Below, piece by piece: positions 1 through 9,908 of a stretch of DNA of 39,368 nucleotides. Every line of letters starts with the position of its first letter. Within the stretch, counting starts at the first letter, position 1. Source of the stretch: an uncultured Glaciecola sp. Its GTDB lineage: Bacteria > Pseudomonadota > Gammaproteobacteria > Enterobacterales > Alteromonadaceae. The stretch is from assembly GCA_937125395.1 (NCBI GenBank), contig CAKZLI010000037.1, forward strand, positions 1-39,368, written 5' to 3'. The notes below the pieces were generated by a model that was not told where the DNA came from, made no database searches, and saw nothing but the letters and a program-made list of their open reading frames with translations. The position numbers and the translations under genes are program-made.

Positions 1-524
1 CGGTAGCAGCCCCTACAGCGGGATTGCATTTTGATGATGATATATTGGCGCAGTTAAAGGCCAAAGGCGTGCAAACTGAATTTGTGACCTTACACGTTGG
101 CGCTGGCACATTCCAACCAGTAAAAGTCGACAATGTCGAGGAACACGTCATGCATGCCGAATACGCTGAAGTGCCAGAACATGTTGTTGCTGCAATCAAA
201 GCGACCAAAGCGGCAGGTAAACGGGTGATTGCTGTTGGCACAACCTCCATGCGTTCGCTGGAATCTGCCGCTAAAAAAGCTGACGCGAGCAATGAATTAA
301 TTGTGCCGTTCTACGACGACACCAGTATTTTTATCTATCCAGGCTTTACCTTCAAGGTGGTTGACGCGATGTTTACCAATTTTCATTTACCAGAATCTAC
401 CTTGATGATGTTGATCAGTGCATTAGCCGGACAAGACAATGTAATGCATGCCTACGCTGAAGCGATACAGCATGAATATCGATTTTTTAGTTACGGTGAT
501 TCGATGTTCATTGAAAAGGCATAA
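1..524 (+). CDS. queA: S-adenosylmethionine:tRNA ribosyltransferase-isomerase QueA (3' part)
   Basis: The reading frame is open from base 3, so this is the C-terminal half (about 173 residues of a family that is usually about 345-360) of a gene that starts outside the window. QueA moves the ribosyl part of SAM onto preQ1 in tRNA to make epoxyqueuosine, a cytosolic step of queuosine synthesis. The visible [10 protein letters not shown] segment at the window edge, the [14 protein letters not shown] [12 protein letters not shown], the [11 protein letters not shown] run and the [13 protein letters not shown] segment near the end are family hallmarks. It lies directly upstream of tgt, which acts earlier in the same pathway. 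The internal TTG at base 24 is not the start. Identification rests on recalled similarity to E. coli QueA. Confidence 0.96.
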   Translation, partial: VAAPTAGLHFDDDILAQLKAKGVQTEFVTLHVGAGTFQPVKVDNVEEHVMHAEYAEVPEHVVAAIKATKAAGKRVIAVGTTSMRSLESAAKKADASNELIVPFYDDTSIFIYPGFTFKVVDAMFTNFHLPESTLMMLISALAGQDNVMHAYAEAIQHEYRFFSYGDSMFIEKA

Positions 525-573
525 TCGCGTATTTCAAGTGATATTTTTATAAGGTGTGTAACCGTTTTTAGTT

Positions 574-582
574 TGCTATAAT
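574..582 (+). promoter_or_regulatory. Extended -10 promoter candidate for tgt-yajC-secDF
   Basis: TGCTATAAT combines a perfect extended -10 TG with a perfect TATAAT hexamer, 32 bases before the tgt GTG. No good -35 box stands at 16-18 bases, which fits an extended -10 promoter. It would let tgt and the genes after it be expressed independently of queA. Confidence 0.55.
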
Positions 583-608
583 GCGCGCCATTATTGATTA
601 GTAGGTGA

Positions 609-1736
<1,128 letters not shown>

Positions 1737-1768
1737 ACAATTATTACTATAACAATTAAGGAATCACT

Positions 1769-2107
1769 ATGAGTTTATTTATTTCGACAGCACATGCACA
1801 AGCAGCCGGTGGCAGCGCACAAGGTGGCGGTTTTGAAATGCTAATTATGTTAGCGGTATTTGGTTTAATCTTTTACTTTTTGTTATACCGCCCTCAAGCG
1901 AAGCGTGTAAAAGAGCATAAGAATCTAGTGTCATCATTATCAAAAGGTGATGAGGTGCTAACACAAGGTGGCTTGGTGGGTAAAATTACCAAAGTAACTG
2001 AAGATAAAGATTTTGTTGAAGTTGCATTAAATGAAAATAATGCGATTGTAGTACAAAAAAATGCAGTTACTGCCGTGTTGCCAAAAGGCACGATGAAAGC
2101 AGTATAA
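1769..2107 (+). CDS. yajC: Sec translocon accessory protein YajC
   Basis: YajC is a small inner-membrane partner of SecD and SecF. The 112-residue protein has a short periplasmic head with AQAAGG, one membrane segment at about residues 24-41 ending in FYFLLYRPQ, and a basic cytoplasmic domain with KRVKEHKNLVSSL and GDEVLTQGGLVGKI, all typical of the family. The ATG at 1769 follows AAGGAATC. It lies 32 bases after tgt and 58 before secD, with a terminator-like hairpin in the second gap. Confidence 0.97.
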   Translation: MSLFISTAHAQAAGGSAQGGGFEMLIMLAVFGLIFYFLLYRPQAKRVKEHKNLVSSLSKGDEVLTQGGLVGKITKVTEDKDFVEVALNENNAIVVQKNAVTAVLPKGTMKAV

Positions 2108-2114
2108 GCATCGT

Positions 2115-2143
2115 AATGGCTCGGATATCGAGCCATTTTTTTT
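2115..2143 (+). terminator. Rho-independent terminator or attenuator between yajC and secD
   Basis: AATGGCTCG, a GATAT loop and CGAGCCATT form a perfect 9-pair stem that runs straight into a T tract (2136-2143). It has the form of a factor-independent terminator yet sits inside the conserved yajC-secD-secF gene set, only 23 bases before the secD start, so partial read-through is likely. Confidence 0.8.
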
Positions 2144-2165
2144 ATATTCAAAGTAGGAACGAGTT

Positions 2166-4010
2166 GTGTTGAATCAATCTCCGATTTGGAAATATTTATT
2201 AGTGTTATTCATTGTCGGTGCATCCGCTTTGTACGCATTACCTAACATCTATGGCGAAGATCACGCCATTCAGATATCTGCTGGTCGCAACGCGCAAGTG
2301 ACCCCTGCGATGATCACCCGTATTGAACAGTTGCTTGTTAGCCAAAGCATTGAGACGAAACGTATTGAATATACCGATGGTAAAATTCTGGTACGCGTCA
2401 ATGATTCAGATACGCAGTTGGTTGCCCGAGAAGCCCTAGAAAAACAACTCGGTGAAGATTATTTTGTTGCGATGAACCTCGCCCCTGATACCCCTGAATG
2501 GCTAGCTGCATTAGGTGGTAGCCCGATGAAATTGGGTCTGGATTTACGCGGTGGAGTGCACTTCTTAATGGAAGTGGATATGAACTCTGCAATCAGCAAA
2601 GCCACAGAAGACATGGTTGGCGATTTTCGTAGTGCATTGCGCGAAGAAGATTTACGCTACCGCACAGTAAAACAAGTGGGTGACGCGGTCACTATTCAGT
2701 TTAGAGATCAAGAAACATTGGATTCAGCACGTTTTTTCTTACGTAATCGCAACCCTGATTTAGTCTTTGTTGAACGTGATGGATTGATTATTCGTGCAAC
2801 TTTTTCTGAAAATCGGTTAGTGCAAATACGTGATTATGCCGTTAAGCAAAACATTACGATCATCCGTAATCGGGTGAATCAATTAGGTGTTGCTGAGCCC
2901 TTAGTGCAAAAGCAAGGTGCAGAGCGAATTGTCGTTCAATTACCGGGTATTCAAGATACTGCAAAAGCCAAAGAGATTTTGAATGCTACAGCGACGTTAG
3001 AGTTTAGAATGCTAGACCAAGACAATGATGTGCGTGATGCTGTTAACGGTCGCATACCACCGTCTTCGATTTTGGTAAATGATCGCAATGGCGTACCACA
3101 ATTATTGAATAAGCGTGTGATGCTGACAGGTAATCATATTATCGACGCTAATAGTGGTGTGGATGAGTACGGTATTCCACAGGTCAATATTTCATTGGAC
3201 TCTAAAGGTGGCACCAAAATGTCACAGGGCACCAAAAATAATATTGGTAACCCAATGGCAACTGTGTTTATTGAATACAAAACAACCGGTGAGCGTGATG
3301 CCAATGACAAGCTGATTTTTGAAAAGAAAGAAGAAGTCATTTCTGTGGCGACCATTCAAGCGCGCCTGGGCAGTAATTTCCGGATCACCGGATTAGATTC
3401 ACCTAAAGAAGCTCGCGATCTGTCGCTGTTGTTAAGAGCAGGTGCTCTAATTGCGCCTATCACGATTGTTGAAGAGCGCACTGTAGGGCCAAGTCTGGGT
3501 GCGGAGAATATCGAATTAGGTATGAAAGCGATTCAAGGCGGTTTGTTGCTTGTGTTGTTCTTTATGCTTATCTATTACAAAGCCTTTGGGATTGTCGCCA
3601 ATATTGCATTGATTGCGAATTTGGTGATGATAGTCGGGATTATGTCAATGATCCCTGGGGCGACCTTGACTTTGCCTGGTATGGCAGGGATTGTCTTGAC
3701 TGTTGGTATGGCAGTTGATGCAAATGTGCTGATATTTGAACGGATCCGCGAAGAAATTCGAGATGGGCGTTCACCACAACAAGCCATTCATCATGGTTAT
3801 GACAGTGCGTTTTCGACCATTTTGGATGCCAATATCACCACCTTTATCGCAGCACTTATTTTGTTTGCTGTCGGTACAGGTCCGATTAAAGGCTTTTCAA
3901 TTACACTGATGATTGGGATTGCGACATCAATGTTCACTGCGATTATTTTAACGCGTGTACTCGTTAATTTAATTTGGGGCGGTCGTCGCCTTAATTCTTT
4001 GTCGATTTAA
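2166..4010 (+). CDS. secD: Protein translocase subunit SecD
   Basis: SecD forms with SecF a proton-driven membrane complex that helps pull exported proteins through SecYEG on the periplasmic side. The 614 residues match E. coli SecD (615). One membrane segment near residues 8-26 is followed by a large periplasmic domain containing [15 protein letters not shown] near residue 125 and [11 protein letters not shown] near 275. A block of five membrane helices occupies about residues 450-605 and includes [17 protein letters not shown]. The chosen start is GTG at 2166 (GTG TTG AAT), because [12 protein letters not shown] matches the E. coli MLNRYPLWKYV start; TTG at 2169 is the only close alternative. 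secF follows after 13 bases. Confidence 0.98.
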   Translation: MLNQSPIWKYLLVLFIVGASALYALPNIYGEDHAIQISAGRNAQVTPAMITRIEQLLVSQSIETKRIEYTDGKILVRVNDSDTQLVAREALEKQLGEDYFVAMNLAPDTPEWLAALGGSPMKLGLDLRGGVHFLMEVDMNSAISKATEDMVGDFRSALREEDLRYRTVKQVGDAVTIQFRDQETLDSARFFLRNRNPDLVFVERDGLIIRATFSENRLVQIRDYAVKQNITIIRNRVNQLGVAEPLVQKQGAERIVVQLPGIQDTAKAKEILNATATLEFRMLDQDNDVRDAVNGRIPPSSILVNDRNGVPQLLNKRVMLTGNHIIDANSGVDEYGIPQVNISLDSKGGTKMSQGTKNNIGNPMATVFIEYKTTGERDANDKLIFEKKEEVISVATIQARLGSNFRITGLDSPKEARDLSLLLRAGALIAPITIVEERTVGPSLGAENIELGMKAIQGGLLLVLFFMLIYYKAFGIVANIALIANLVMIVGIMSMIPGATLTLPGMAGIVLTVGMAVDANVLIFERIREEIRDGRSPQQAIHHGYDSAFSTILDANITTFIAALILFAVGTGPIKGFSITLMIGIATSMFTAIILTRVLVNLIWGGRRLNSLSI

Positions 4011-4023
4011 GGAAGCCTAGAAT

Positions 4024-4965
4024 ATGCGTTTATTAAAAATTAATGACACAGTCAAATTCATGCGCTTACGAATACCTGCTTTGGTGTTCTCAAGCTTATT
4101 AATTCTAGCATCGATTGGCTCACTGGCTGTTAATCAGCTAAATTGGGGACTGGATTTTACCGGTGGTACGCTGATTGAAGTTGGTTATCCCGATTCTGCT
4201 AACCTAGAAGAAATTCGGTTAGAGTTAGACACCGCCGGGTTTGGTGATGCTATCGTACAAAACTTCGGTTCAAGCCAAGATGTGTTGATCCGGTTAGCAC
4301 CACGTGCAGGCGTCAAATCAGCAGAGGTGGGTGATCAGGTCATGATCGCGTTGCGCGCTAATGGCAAAACCGTGGATATGCGTCGTATCGAATTTGTTGG
4401 TCCTAACGTAGGTGAAGAATTGACTGAACAAGGCGGTTTGGCGATGCTCACTGCGTTGATTTGCATCTTAATTTACGTCGCGATGCGCTTTGAGTGGCGC
4501 TTTGCGTTAGGCTCAGTTTCGGCACTTGCACATGATGTGATTATTACATTAGGCTTGTTTTCAATTTTGCAGTTAGAGTTTGATTTAACCATTTTGGCGG
4601 CAGTACTCGCCGTTATCGGTTACTCTTTGAATGATACGATTGTTGTGTCTGATAGGATCCGCGAAAACTTCCGTAAATTGCGTAAAGCAGATCCTGAAGA
4701 AATCATCAATATATCGTTAACACAAACGTTGAATCGAACCATTATTACATCGGTGACAACAATACTTGTCTTATTGGCATTGTATTTTGTGGGTGGAGCA
4801 CTGATTCATGGTTTCTCAACAGCGTTGTTGTTTGGTGTGGTGATTGGTACATATTCATCGATATATATTTCAAGTTCAGTCGCATTACTGCTCGGTATCA
4901 GCAAGGAAGATCTTATTCCTGAAGAAATCGTTAAGGAAGGTGAAGATTTGGATATGATGCAGTAA
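4024..4965 (+). CDS. secF: Protein translocase subunit SecF
   Basis: SecF is the partner of SecD in the proton-driven export complex of the inner membrane. The 313 residues (E. coli 323) show a first membrane segment at about 20-38, the GLDFTGGTLIEVGYP motif just after it, and a C-terminal helix bundle with RFALGSVSALAHDVIIT and the conserved GYSLNDTIVVSDRIREN. The ATG follows AAGGAAGCC. It is the last gene of the queA-to-secF run; a convergent hairpin lies just downstream. Confidence 0.98.
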   Translation: MRLLKINDTVKFMRLRIPALVFSSLLILASIGSLAVNQLNWGLDFTGGTLIEVGYPDSANLEEIRLELDTAGFGDAIVQNFGSSQDVLIRLAPRAGVKSAEVGDQVMIALRANGKTVDMRRIEFVGPNVGEELTEQGGLAMLTALICILIYVAMRFEWRFALGSVSALAHDVIITLGLFSILQLEFDLTILAAVLAVIGYSLNDTIVVSDRIRENFRKLRKADPEEIINISLTQTLNRTIITSVTTILVLLALYFVGGALIHGFSTALLFGVVIGTYSSIYISSSVALLLGISKEDLIPEEIVKEGEDLDMMQ

Positions 4966-4989
4966 GTATCATGTGCCATTGAGTTTATA

Positions 4990-5013
4990 GAAGCCAACGT
5001 TATAGTTGGCTTC
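4990..5013. terminator. Convergent hairpin between secF and the GGDEF gene
   Basis: GAAGCCAAC and GTTGGCTTC form a 9-pair stem around a six-base loop. It ends transcription for secF if the short T-rich tail (GTTGTTTA) is enough. The left arm lies beyond the stop codon of the minus-strand GGDEF gene, and that stop codon (5000-5002) is inside the loop. Tails on both sides are weak, so strength is uncertain. Confidence 0.55.
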
Positions 5014-6541
5014 GTTGTTTATACACCACGACTTTATTTTTGCCTTGGTTTTTGGCTTGATACATCGCTTTATCAGCCCGTTCTAATAGTGTTTGTTGCG
5101 TATCATTAGCTTGCATCTGTGCCACGCCCACACTTGCTTTTACGTGTAGTTTGGGATTATTCAACAAACTGCGAATGTCCTGAGCAATAAACAGTGCTTG
5201 CGTATCATTACAATCTGGGCAGACAATCAAAAATTCATCACCACCATAGCGCCCCAAAAAATCCGTATCCCGGACCCGTTTTTTGATCCTTGCAGCAACC
5301 CATTTGATGACCTTATCACCAAATTGATGGCCATGCTTGTCATTGATTTGTTTAAACTCATCAATATCAATGAAGATGATGGATAACAATAGTTGATGTC
5401 GTTTAGCACGTTCAATTTCTTCACTAAGTCGATGTAAAATATTTGATTTATTTGCGATTTTAGTGAAATTATCAGTGTTGATTTGGGCTTGCATTGCTTC
5501 CTGTTCACTCTGATCTTTAAAGATAAGCATTGCGCGAAACTTGCTGTAACTTTGAATAACCGTAATATCGATAGCCATGGGTTTTGACCCTTGTGCCGTA
5601 TTCATTGAAAGTTTGTAGCTGATACTGTTGCATAGCGTGGGCTCGGATGGCTGAGCAAGCGAACGGATGATATCTTTGAGATCATAACCAGTGCTAATAA
5701 ACGGATCGAGCAAGATAGCCAGATCGACCCAATGGTTGCCGATGATATCTTTGATATGCGATTGATGTTTACGCAAAGTCGGTTTTGCCGTGAGTTGTTC
5801 AAACTGTTGATTAAATTGGGTAATCATGCCGTGTTTGTTAATCGTCAGAATAGGGCGGGTTGACTGTGAATACATCCCTTTGATGTGTTGTAACAAACAG
5901 GAATTAAGATAAAAAAAATACAAGGTAATGAACAAAGCACACAACAATAAACTGCCTAAGCCAATAAACAACCATTGTATCAATAGCTCAGATGCCAACA
6001 AATGAGTGCTTTGTGTTTGTGTAAATGTATATGCATTCTCGGTGATATAGCGTTTTAATTGGTGCAAAAATTCAATAAACTCGATACTAATCAGTCCATG
6101 CAGGTTGAGGGTTGGATCGATTTTGTCTTGAAATAAGTCGGTAAACTCAAAGCTCGAGATGATTTTCTCTTGTTGCATAATAAAAGTGTCATGGTAAGAC
6201 ATTAAGCGGTTTCGTTGAGTATCACTGAGTACTTGCGGTAACGCTTTGGTAATTAAATCAGCATGTAACACTTTGTATTGTTCGTGGTATCGCGAATAAA
6301 ACTGATAGTTTTGCACATTGTTAAACTTACCCGAGGTCGATACCCGTTCTCGGTTATGCAGAATGTGTTGTTGTAATTTGTCGAGTGTTAGTAAGGTCAG
6401 ATTGACATTCTGAATTGTGTCTACCAGCTCATGTGATAATGCAGCGTGTTGGTTGTGTTTTATGTATCCGTATATAGCAAAAACAATCAAGAGCAATACC
6501 GCTAGTATACCCAGATTAATTGTTCTCGATTTAGCCAACAC
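5000..6541 (-). CDS. Membrane diguanylate cyclase with periplasmic sensor, PAS-like and GGDEF domains
   Basis: This 513-residue protein should make cyclic di-GMP from two GTP. Membrane segment 1 is at about 8-26 and segment 2 at about 188-213, enclosing a periplasmic region of about 160 mostly helical residues that I do not recognise. A PAS-like domain follows (about 228-345: ILTINKHGMITQFNQQFEQL). The GGDEF domain (about 355-513) has FIDIDEFKQINDKHG for metal binding, an intact GGDEF at 433-437 and RDTD at 424-427, exactly five residues upstream, the form of the product-inhibition I-site. Both point to an active, feedback-inhibited enzyme. The start is GTG at 6541 behind AGGGAAG. It is a lone minus-strand gene between secF and suhB, so it looks like a lineage-specific insertion into a conserved neighbourhood. 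Ligand and target process are unknown. Confidence 0.9.
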   Translation of the reverse strand: MLAKSRTINLGILAVLLLIVFAIYGYIKHNQHAALSHELVDTIQNVNLTLLTLDKLQQHILHNRERVSTSGKFNNVQNYQFYSRYHEQYKVLHADLITKALPQVLSDTQRNRLMSYHDTFIMQQEKIISSFEFTDLFQDKIDPTLNLHGLISIEFIEFLHQLKRYITENAYTFTQTQSTHLLASELLIQWLFIGLGSLLLCALFITLYFFYLNSCLLQHIKGMYSQSTRPILTINKHGMITQFNQQFEQLTAKPTLRKHQSHIKDIIGNHWVDLAILLDPFISTGYDLKDIIRSLAQPSEPTLCNSISYKLSMNTAQGSKPMAIDITVIQSYSKFRAMLIFKDQSEQEAMQAQINTDNFTKIANKSNILHRLSEEIERAKRHQLLLSIIFIDIDEFKQINDKHGHQFGDKVIKWVAARIKKRVRDTDFLGRYGGDEFLIVCPDCNDTQALFIAQDIRSLLNNPKLHVKASVGVAQMQANDTQQTLLERADKAMYQAKNQGKNKVVVYKQRSQL

Positions 6542-6640
6542 TGTGCTACTTCCCTATAATAAATAGATACCATGCTTTTAGCCTAACCTATACGATGGAA
6601 TTTGCCATTTTATATGCGTGATCCTGTTCTTTTTTAGGCA

Positions 6641-6675
6641 TAAAAAAACCACTAACTGAATAAACAATTAGTGGT
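6641..6675 (-). terminator. Rho-independent terminator of suhB
   Basis: Read on the minus strand, ACCACTAATTG and CAGTTAGTGGT form an 11-pair stem (one G-U) around TTTATT, followed by seven T residues. It lies 60 bases after the suhB stop codon and faces the right way to end that transcript before the GGDEF gene. Confidence 0.85.
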
Positions 6676-6734
6676 GTATTTATTGGTGTCGCAAAGAGTG
6701 AGAATGTCGCTCACAGACACTCTCTAACGACAAG

Positions 6735-7508
6735 TTATTTAAGGAGTTTGACTAGCTGCTGAACAACGCGTGGATTCGCTGCCACCATTTCACCTTTATG
6801 CATAGGGTCATTACCACCAGCGTAGTCAGTAATGAGTCCGCCAGCTTCACGTATAATTAAATCACCAGCTGCCACATCCCAAGGCTTTAGGTCGCTTGCA
6901 AAATAACCATCTAGTTTACCAGCTGCAACATAGGCTAGGTCTAGTGCAACTGAACCAGAGCGACGCACATCGCCAGATTGAGCAAAAATACGCGTAAAAC
7001 GTGGTAAGTAATCAGCTAAATCCGCTTTGTTTTTGTATGGCAGGCAAGTACCTAAGATAGTGCCATGTAAATCTTTGTTTTTGGAAACACGGATTTTGTA
7101 ACCATTAAGTTGTGCACCGTTACCTTTAGATGCGGTAAATAAATCGCCGCGAATAGGATCAAAAATAACAGCTTGGTCGATACGACCTTTGTGCATTAAT
7201 GCGATAGATACAGAAAAATGAGGGATGCCTTTAATAAAATTAGTAGTGCCATCTAATGGGTCGATAATCCATTTAAAATCTGCGTCACCTTCGACGATAC
7301 CGCCTTCTTCACCAACAAAAGAGTGGTCGGGATAAGACTGTTTGATTTTTTCGATGATTGCTTGTTCAGCATCCTTGTCAATTTTGGTAGAAAACACATT
7401 ATCGCTTTTAGCATTGATGGCTAAGTCATCACGATTCTCAAAACCACGGGTAATTACATTGCCGGCGCTACGTGCAGCACGTATGGCGATATTTAGCATA
7501 GGATGCAT
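6735..7508 (-). CDS. suhB: Inositol-1-monophosphatase family protein SuhB
   Basis: SuhB hydrolyses inositol monophosphate and in E. coli also joins the Nus antitermination complex on rRNA operons. The protein carries the IMPase motifs: GEEGG with a metal glutamate near residue 67, WIIDPLDGTTNF near 80-91, and KPWDVAAGD near 213-221. Length is 257 residues (E. coli 267). I chose the ATG at 7508 because MHPMLNIAIRAARSAGN aligns with the E. coli start MHPMLNIAVRAARKAGN; a GTG at 7520 would add MRFD. It is divergent from trmJ and has its own promoter and terminator. Confidence 0.96.
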   Translation of the reverse strand: MHPMLNIAIRAARSAGNVITRGFENRDDLAINAKSDNVFSTKIDKDAEQAIIEKIKQSYPDHSFVGEEGGIVEGDADFKWIIDPLDGTTNFIKGIPHFSVSIALMHKGRIDQAVIFDPIRGDLFTASKGNGAQLNGYKIRVSKNKDLHGTILGTCLPYKNKADLADYLPRFTRIFAQSGDVRRSGSVALDLAYVAAGKLDGYFASDLKPWDVAAGDLIIREAGGLITDYAGGNDPMHKGEMVAANPRVVQQLVKLLK

Positions 7509-7575
7509 ATCAAATCTCACTACTTAAATTGTCAAAGAACTCAATTCTGCCTTGCTGACAGAAAACTTGGCGTGG

Positions 7576-7584
7576 ATTATAGCA
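7576..7584 (-). promoter_or_regulatory. Extended -10 promoter candidate for suhB
   Basis: On the minus strand the sequence reads TGCTATAAT, a perfect extended -10 element, about 68 bases before the suhB ATG. The -35 region is weak. The same nine bases occur before tgt. Confidence 0.55.
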
Positions 7585-7667
7585 ACTTACCGGCCAAAAA
7601 TCTAACGTATATTCCATTCACGACTATCAATGAACGTTCTACACTATTCAACGGCCATCGCTATGCG

Positions 7668-7684
7668 TATAATGCGTGTATAAT
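7668..7684 (+). promoter_or_regulatory. Doubled TATAAT promoter region for trmJ
   Basis: Two perfect TATAAT hexamers (7668-7673 and 7679-7684) stand 11 bases apart within GCGTATAATGCGTGTATAAT, 30-40 bases before the trmJ ATG. No strong -35 box accompanies either, so which one is used cannot be told from sequence. Confidence 0.5.
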
Positions 7685-7713
7685 TAGAACCCTTCGTTAA
7701 GTGCAGTGTCTTT

Positions 7714-8430
7714 ATGTTAGAAAATATTCGTATCGTTTTAGTCAACACGTCACATACTGGTAATATCGGCTCAACCGCACGTGCAATGAAAACCATGGGG
7801 TTAAGTAATTTGTATTTAGTTGACCCTGTGACCCCGCCAGATGGTAAATCCAGTGCGCTTGCAGCCGGGGCGGGTGATGTCTTAGCCAATGCTAAAATCG
7901 TGAGTACACTTGCAGAAGCCGTCGCGTCATGTTCATTAGTAGTGGGCACGTCTGCGCGTTCACGGACACTCCCTTGGCCGATGTTAGAGCCGCGTGAATG
8001 CGGAATTAAAATGGTAGAAGAAGGCCAAAAAGAGCAAGTTGCCTTAGTCTTTGGTCGTGAAAATAACGGGTTATCTAACGAAGAATTACAACTTTGTCAC
8101 TTTCATGTGTGCATTCCAGCGAATCCTGAATACAGCTCACTGAATTTAGCCGCGGCAGTGCAAACATTATGTTATGAAATACGCATGGGCTTTTTACAAC
8201 AAGATGCTTACCCTGTTGTGGAGCAAGAGTATCCGTTAAGTGCTGATTTAGAACGATTCTATAGCCATCTTGAACAAACACTGACAGAGACTGGTTTTAT
8301 CGTACAAAATCACCCTGGTGTGGTGATGACTAAATTACGCCGTTTGGTGAATCGAGCTAGACCTGAATCGCAAGAACTCAATATTCTGCGTGGTATCTTA
8401 TCGGCCATGGACAAAAAGAATAACGCGTAG
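7714..8430 (+). CDS. trmJ: tRNA (cytidine/uridine-2'-O-)-methyltransferase TrmJ
   Basis: TrmJ is a SPOUT-class enzyme that methylates the 2'-hydroxyl of position 32 in several tRNAs using SAM. The 238 residues (E. coli 246) hold the SPOUT signatures: [19 protein letters not shown] near 11-29, [17 protein letters not shown] near 81-97, [16 protein letters not shown] near 112-127, and [17 protein letters not shown] near 136-152, which closes the SAM-binding knot. The gene is divergent from suhB and lies 60 bases before cysE with no terminator between them. suhB-trmJ-cysE-isc is a known conserved order. Confidence 0.97.
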   Translation: MLENIRIVLVNTSHTGNIGSTARAMKTMGLSNLYLVDPVTPPDGKSSALAAGAGDVLANAKIVSTLAEAVASCSLVVGTSARSRTLPWPMLEPRECGIKMVEEGQKEQVALVFGRENNGLSNEELQLCHFHVCIPANPEYSSLNLAAAVQTLCYEIRMGFLQQDAYPVVEQEYPLSADLERFYSHLEQTLTETGFIVQNHPGVVMTKLRRLVNRARPESQELNILRGILSAMDKKNNA

Positions 8431-8490
8431 CTACTTTATCTTTGCAGCATAACGCAAACATTTTTAGACATTTATTTTTCTAGGACAAGC

Positions 8491-9300
8491 ATGTTTACAC
8501 ATATTAGAGAAGATATTCAAAGCGTCTTTCATCGAGATCCTGCTGCGCGTAATACGCTTGAGGTACTCACTAATTATCCGGGTTTACATGCTATTTGGTG
8601 TCATCGCTTAAGCCATCGGTTATGGCTGTGGGGATTAAAGTGGTTAGCCCGAAGCGTGTCGACGTTTTCCCGTTTTTTAACCGGTATCGAAATTCATCCA
8701 GGTGCAACCTTAGGCCGACGTGTCTTCATTGACCATGGTATGGGAGTGGTTATTGGCGAAACTGCAATCATTGGTAATGACGTGACGTTATATCATGGTG
8801 TTACATTAGGCGGAACTACTTGGCTTGGCGGCAAACGTCACCCCACTTTAGAAGATAATGTCGTCGTTGGTGCAGGTGCCAAAGTCCTTGGCCCAATCAC
8901 GATGGGCGCAGGTGCCAAAATTGGAAGTAACTCTGTCGTTGTTAAAGATGCGCCAGCTAATGCGACAGTGATAGGGATCCCTGGACGCATAATTTTAGCC
9001 CCTGAAGAAGATGTAGTTAAACAAAATGGCAAGCGAGCCAAAATTGCCCAAAAATATGGGTTTGATGCCTATGCTGTCTCTGTGGATAATCCGGATCCGG
9101 TTGCTAATGCAATGGGCATTTTGTTAGAGCATATGCATTTAATGGACAGTAAATTACAAGAAATGTGTACGGTTATTCAGGAAATGGGCGGAGATGTGTG
9201 TACTGAGTCATTACCTAAAATGGACTTAGGTGAGTTTGCAGCAACGGGGATCGACCCCGTTAAACCCGATAGTACAGAGGATTTTGATCCCGTTATTTAA
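8491..9300 (+). CDS. cysE: Serine O-acetyltransferase CysE
   Basis: CysE transfers acetyl from acetyl-CoA to serine, giving O-acetylserine for cysteine synthesis. The 269-residue protein begins directly with the [19 protein letters not shown] segment, so it lacks about 70 N-terminal helical residues present in E. coli CysE. The left-handed beta-helix (about 68-170) has [19 protein letters not shown] and [12 protein letters not shown]. An unusual tail of about 95 residues with no family match known to me follows. The position just before iscR copies the cysE2-isc layout of Azotobacter, where the product supports IscS sulfur supply. The ATG follows TAGGACAAGC. No terminator is visible after it. 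Confidence 0.95.
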   Translation: MFTHIREDIQSVFHRDPAARNTLEVLTNYPGLHAIWCHRLSHRLWLWGLKWLARSVSTFSRFLTGIEIHPGATLGRRVFIDHGMGVVIGETAIIGNDVTLYHGVTLGGTTWLGGKRHPTLEDNVVVGAGAKVLGPITMGAGAKIGSNSVVVKDAPANATVIGIPGRIILAPEEDVVKQNGKRAKIAQKYGFDAYAVSVDNPDPVANAMGILLEHMHLMDSKLQEMCTVIQEMGGDVCTESLPKMDLGEFAATGIDPVKPDSTEDFDPVI

Positions 9301-9320
9301 GCTTTACAGGTGGCACCATA

Positions 9321-9345
9321 ATACTTGAGTAATTTAGTGGGTTAA
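9321..9345 (+). promoter_or_regulatory. Upstream degenerate IscR-type operator
   Basis: ATACTTGAGTAATTTAGTGG and the five bases after it resemble the site at 9346-9370 with three changes (C to G at 9329, C to G at 9339, G to T at 9342). It directly abuts that site, so the pair forms a 25-base tandem repeat on the same face spacing of about 2.4 helix turns. Confidence 0.6.
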
Positions 9346-9370
9346 ATACTTGACTAATTTAGTCGGGTAA
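9346..9370 (+). promoter_or_regulatory. IscR type 1 operator over the iscR promoter
   Basis: The core ACTTGACTAATTTAGTCGGG with flanking AT and TAA agrees at every position with the E. coli type 1 IscR consensus as I recall it (a GACT...AGTC dyad with purine-rich right flank). It covers the -35 box TTGACT, so cluster-loaded IscR should repress its own operon when iron-sulfur supply is adequate. Confidence 0.85.
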
Positions 9371-9377
9371 GTAAAAT
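9350..9377 (+). promoter_or_regulatory. Promoter of the isc operon
   Basis: The -35 box TTGACT (9350-9355) and -10 box TAAAAT (9372-9377) are 16 bases apart and lie inside and just after the IscR operator. The transcript would begin about 25 bases before the iscR ATG. Confidence 0.7.
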
Positions 9378-9410
9378 ATACAGTATGAATAACGTTAGGT
9401 AAGACCGTAT

Positions 9411-9896
9411 ATGAAATTGACGTCAAAAGGCCGCTATGCAGTGACAGCTATGCTCGATGTTGCATTACATTCGCAGCATGGACCAGTGTCATTATCGGAT
9501 ATTTCAATACGCCAAGAAATTTCTTTGTCTTATCTTGAACAATTGTTTTCAAAATTACGTAAACACGAGCTGGTATCAAGTATTCGTGGCCCTGGCGGGG
9601 GGTATCGATTAGGTAAACATGCTGATGATATCGCGGTAGGGGATGTGATTGCCGCAGTAAATGAATCAATAGATGCCACCAAGTGTAACGGCAAAGCAGA
9701 TTGCCAAGGTGGTGAAAAATGTCTGACGCATAACCTATGGCAGGATTTGTCAGATCGCATCAGTAAGTTTTTAGACAGTATTACATTAGGCGAACTCATG
9801 GCTAAGCAAGAAGTTAAAGCCATCGCCAACAGACAAGATGGGCATGCAGTCGATGCTGTCATCGATAACAAGATTAATATCAGTTTTCAGTTGTAA
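9411..9896 (+). CDS. iscR: Iron-sulfur cluster regulator IscR
   Basis: IscR is an Rrf2-family repressor that senses [2Fe-2S] supply and controls the isc operon. The 161 residues start [18 protein letters not shown], the winged-helix DNA-binding part, with [14 protein letters not shown] as recognition helix and [10 protein letters not shown] as wing. Cluster ligands C92, C98, C104 and H107 are all present at the E. coli positions ([16 protein letters not shown]). It heads the operon and is preceded by two IscR-type sites, so autoregulation is expected. iscS begins 12 bases later. Confidence 0.98.
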   Translation: MKLTSKGRYAVTAMLDVALHSQHGPVSLSDISIRQEISLSYLEQLFSKLRKHELVSSIRGPGGGYRLGKHADDIAVGDVIAAVNESIDATKCNGKADCQGGEKCLTHNLWQDLSDRISKFLDSITLGELMAKQEVKAIANRQDGHAVDAVIDNKINISFQL

Positions 9897-9908
9897 CCGG
9901 AGCACAAA

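Noticed and set aside
6695..6723. AGAGTG/CACTCT inverted repeat just after suhB
   Set aside because: Only six pairs with a long loop and a competing inner pairing; the true terminator lies further on at 6641-6675.
7503..7700. Small plus-strand frame in the suhB-trmJ gap
   Set aside because: It covers both promoter regions, has no good ribosome site and shows no protein-like composition.
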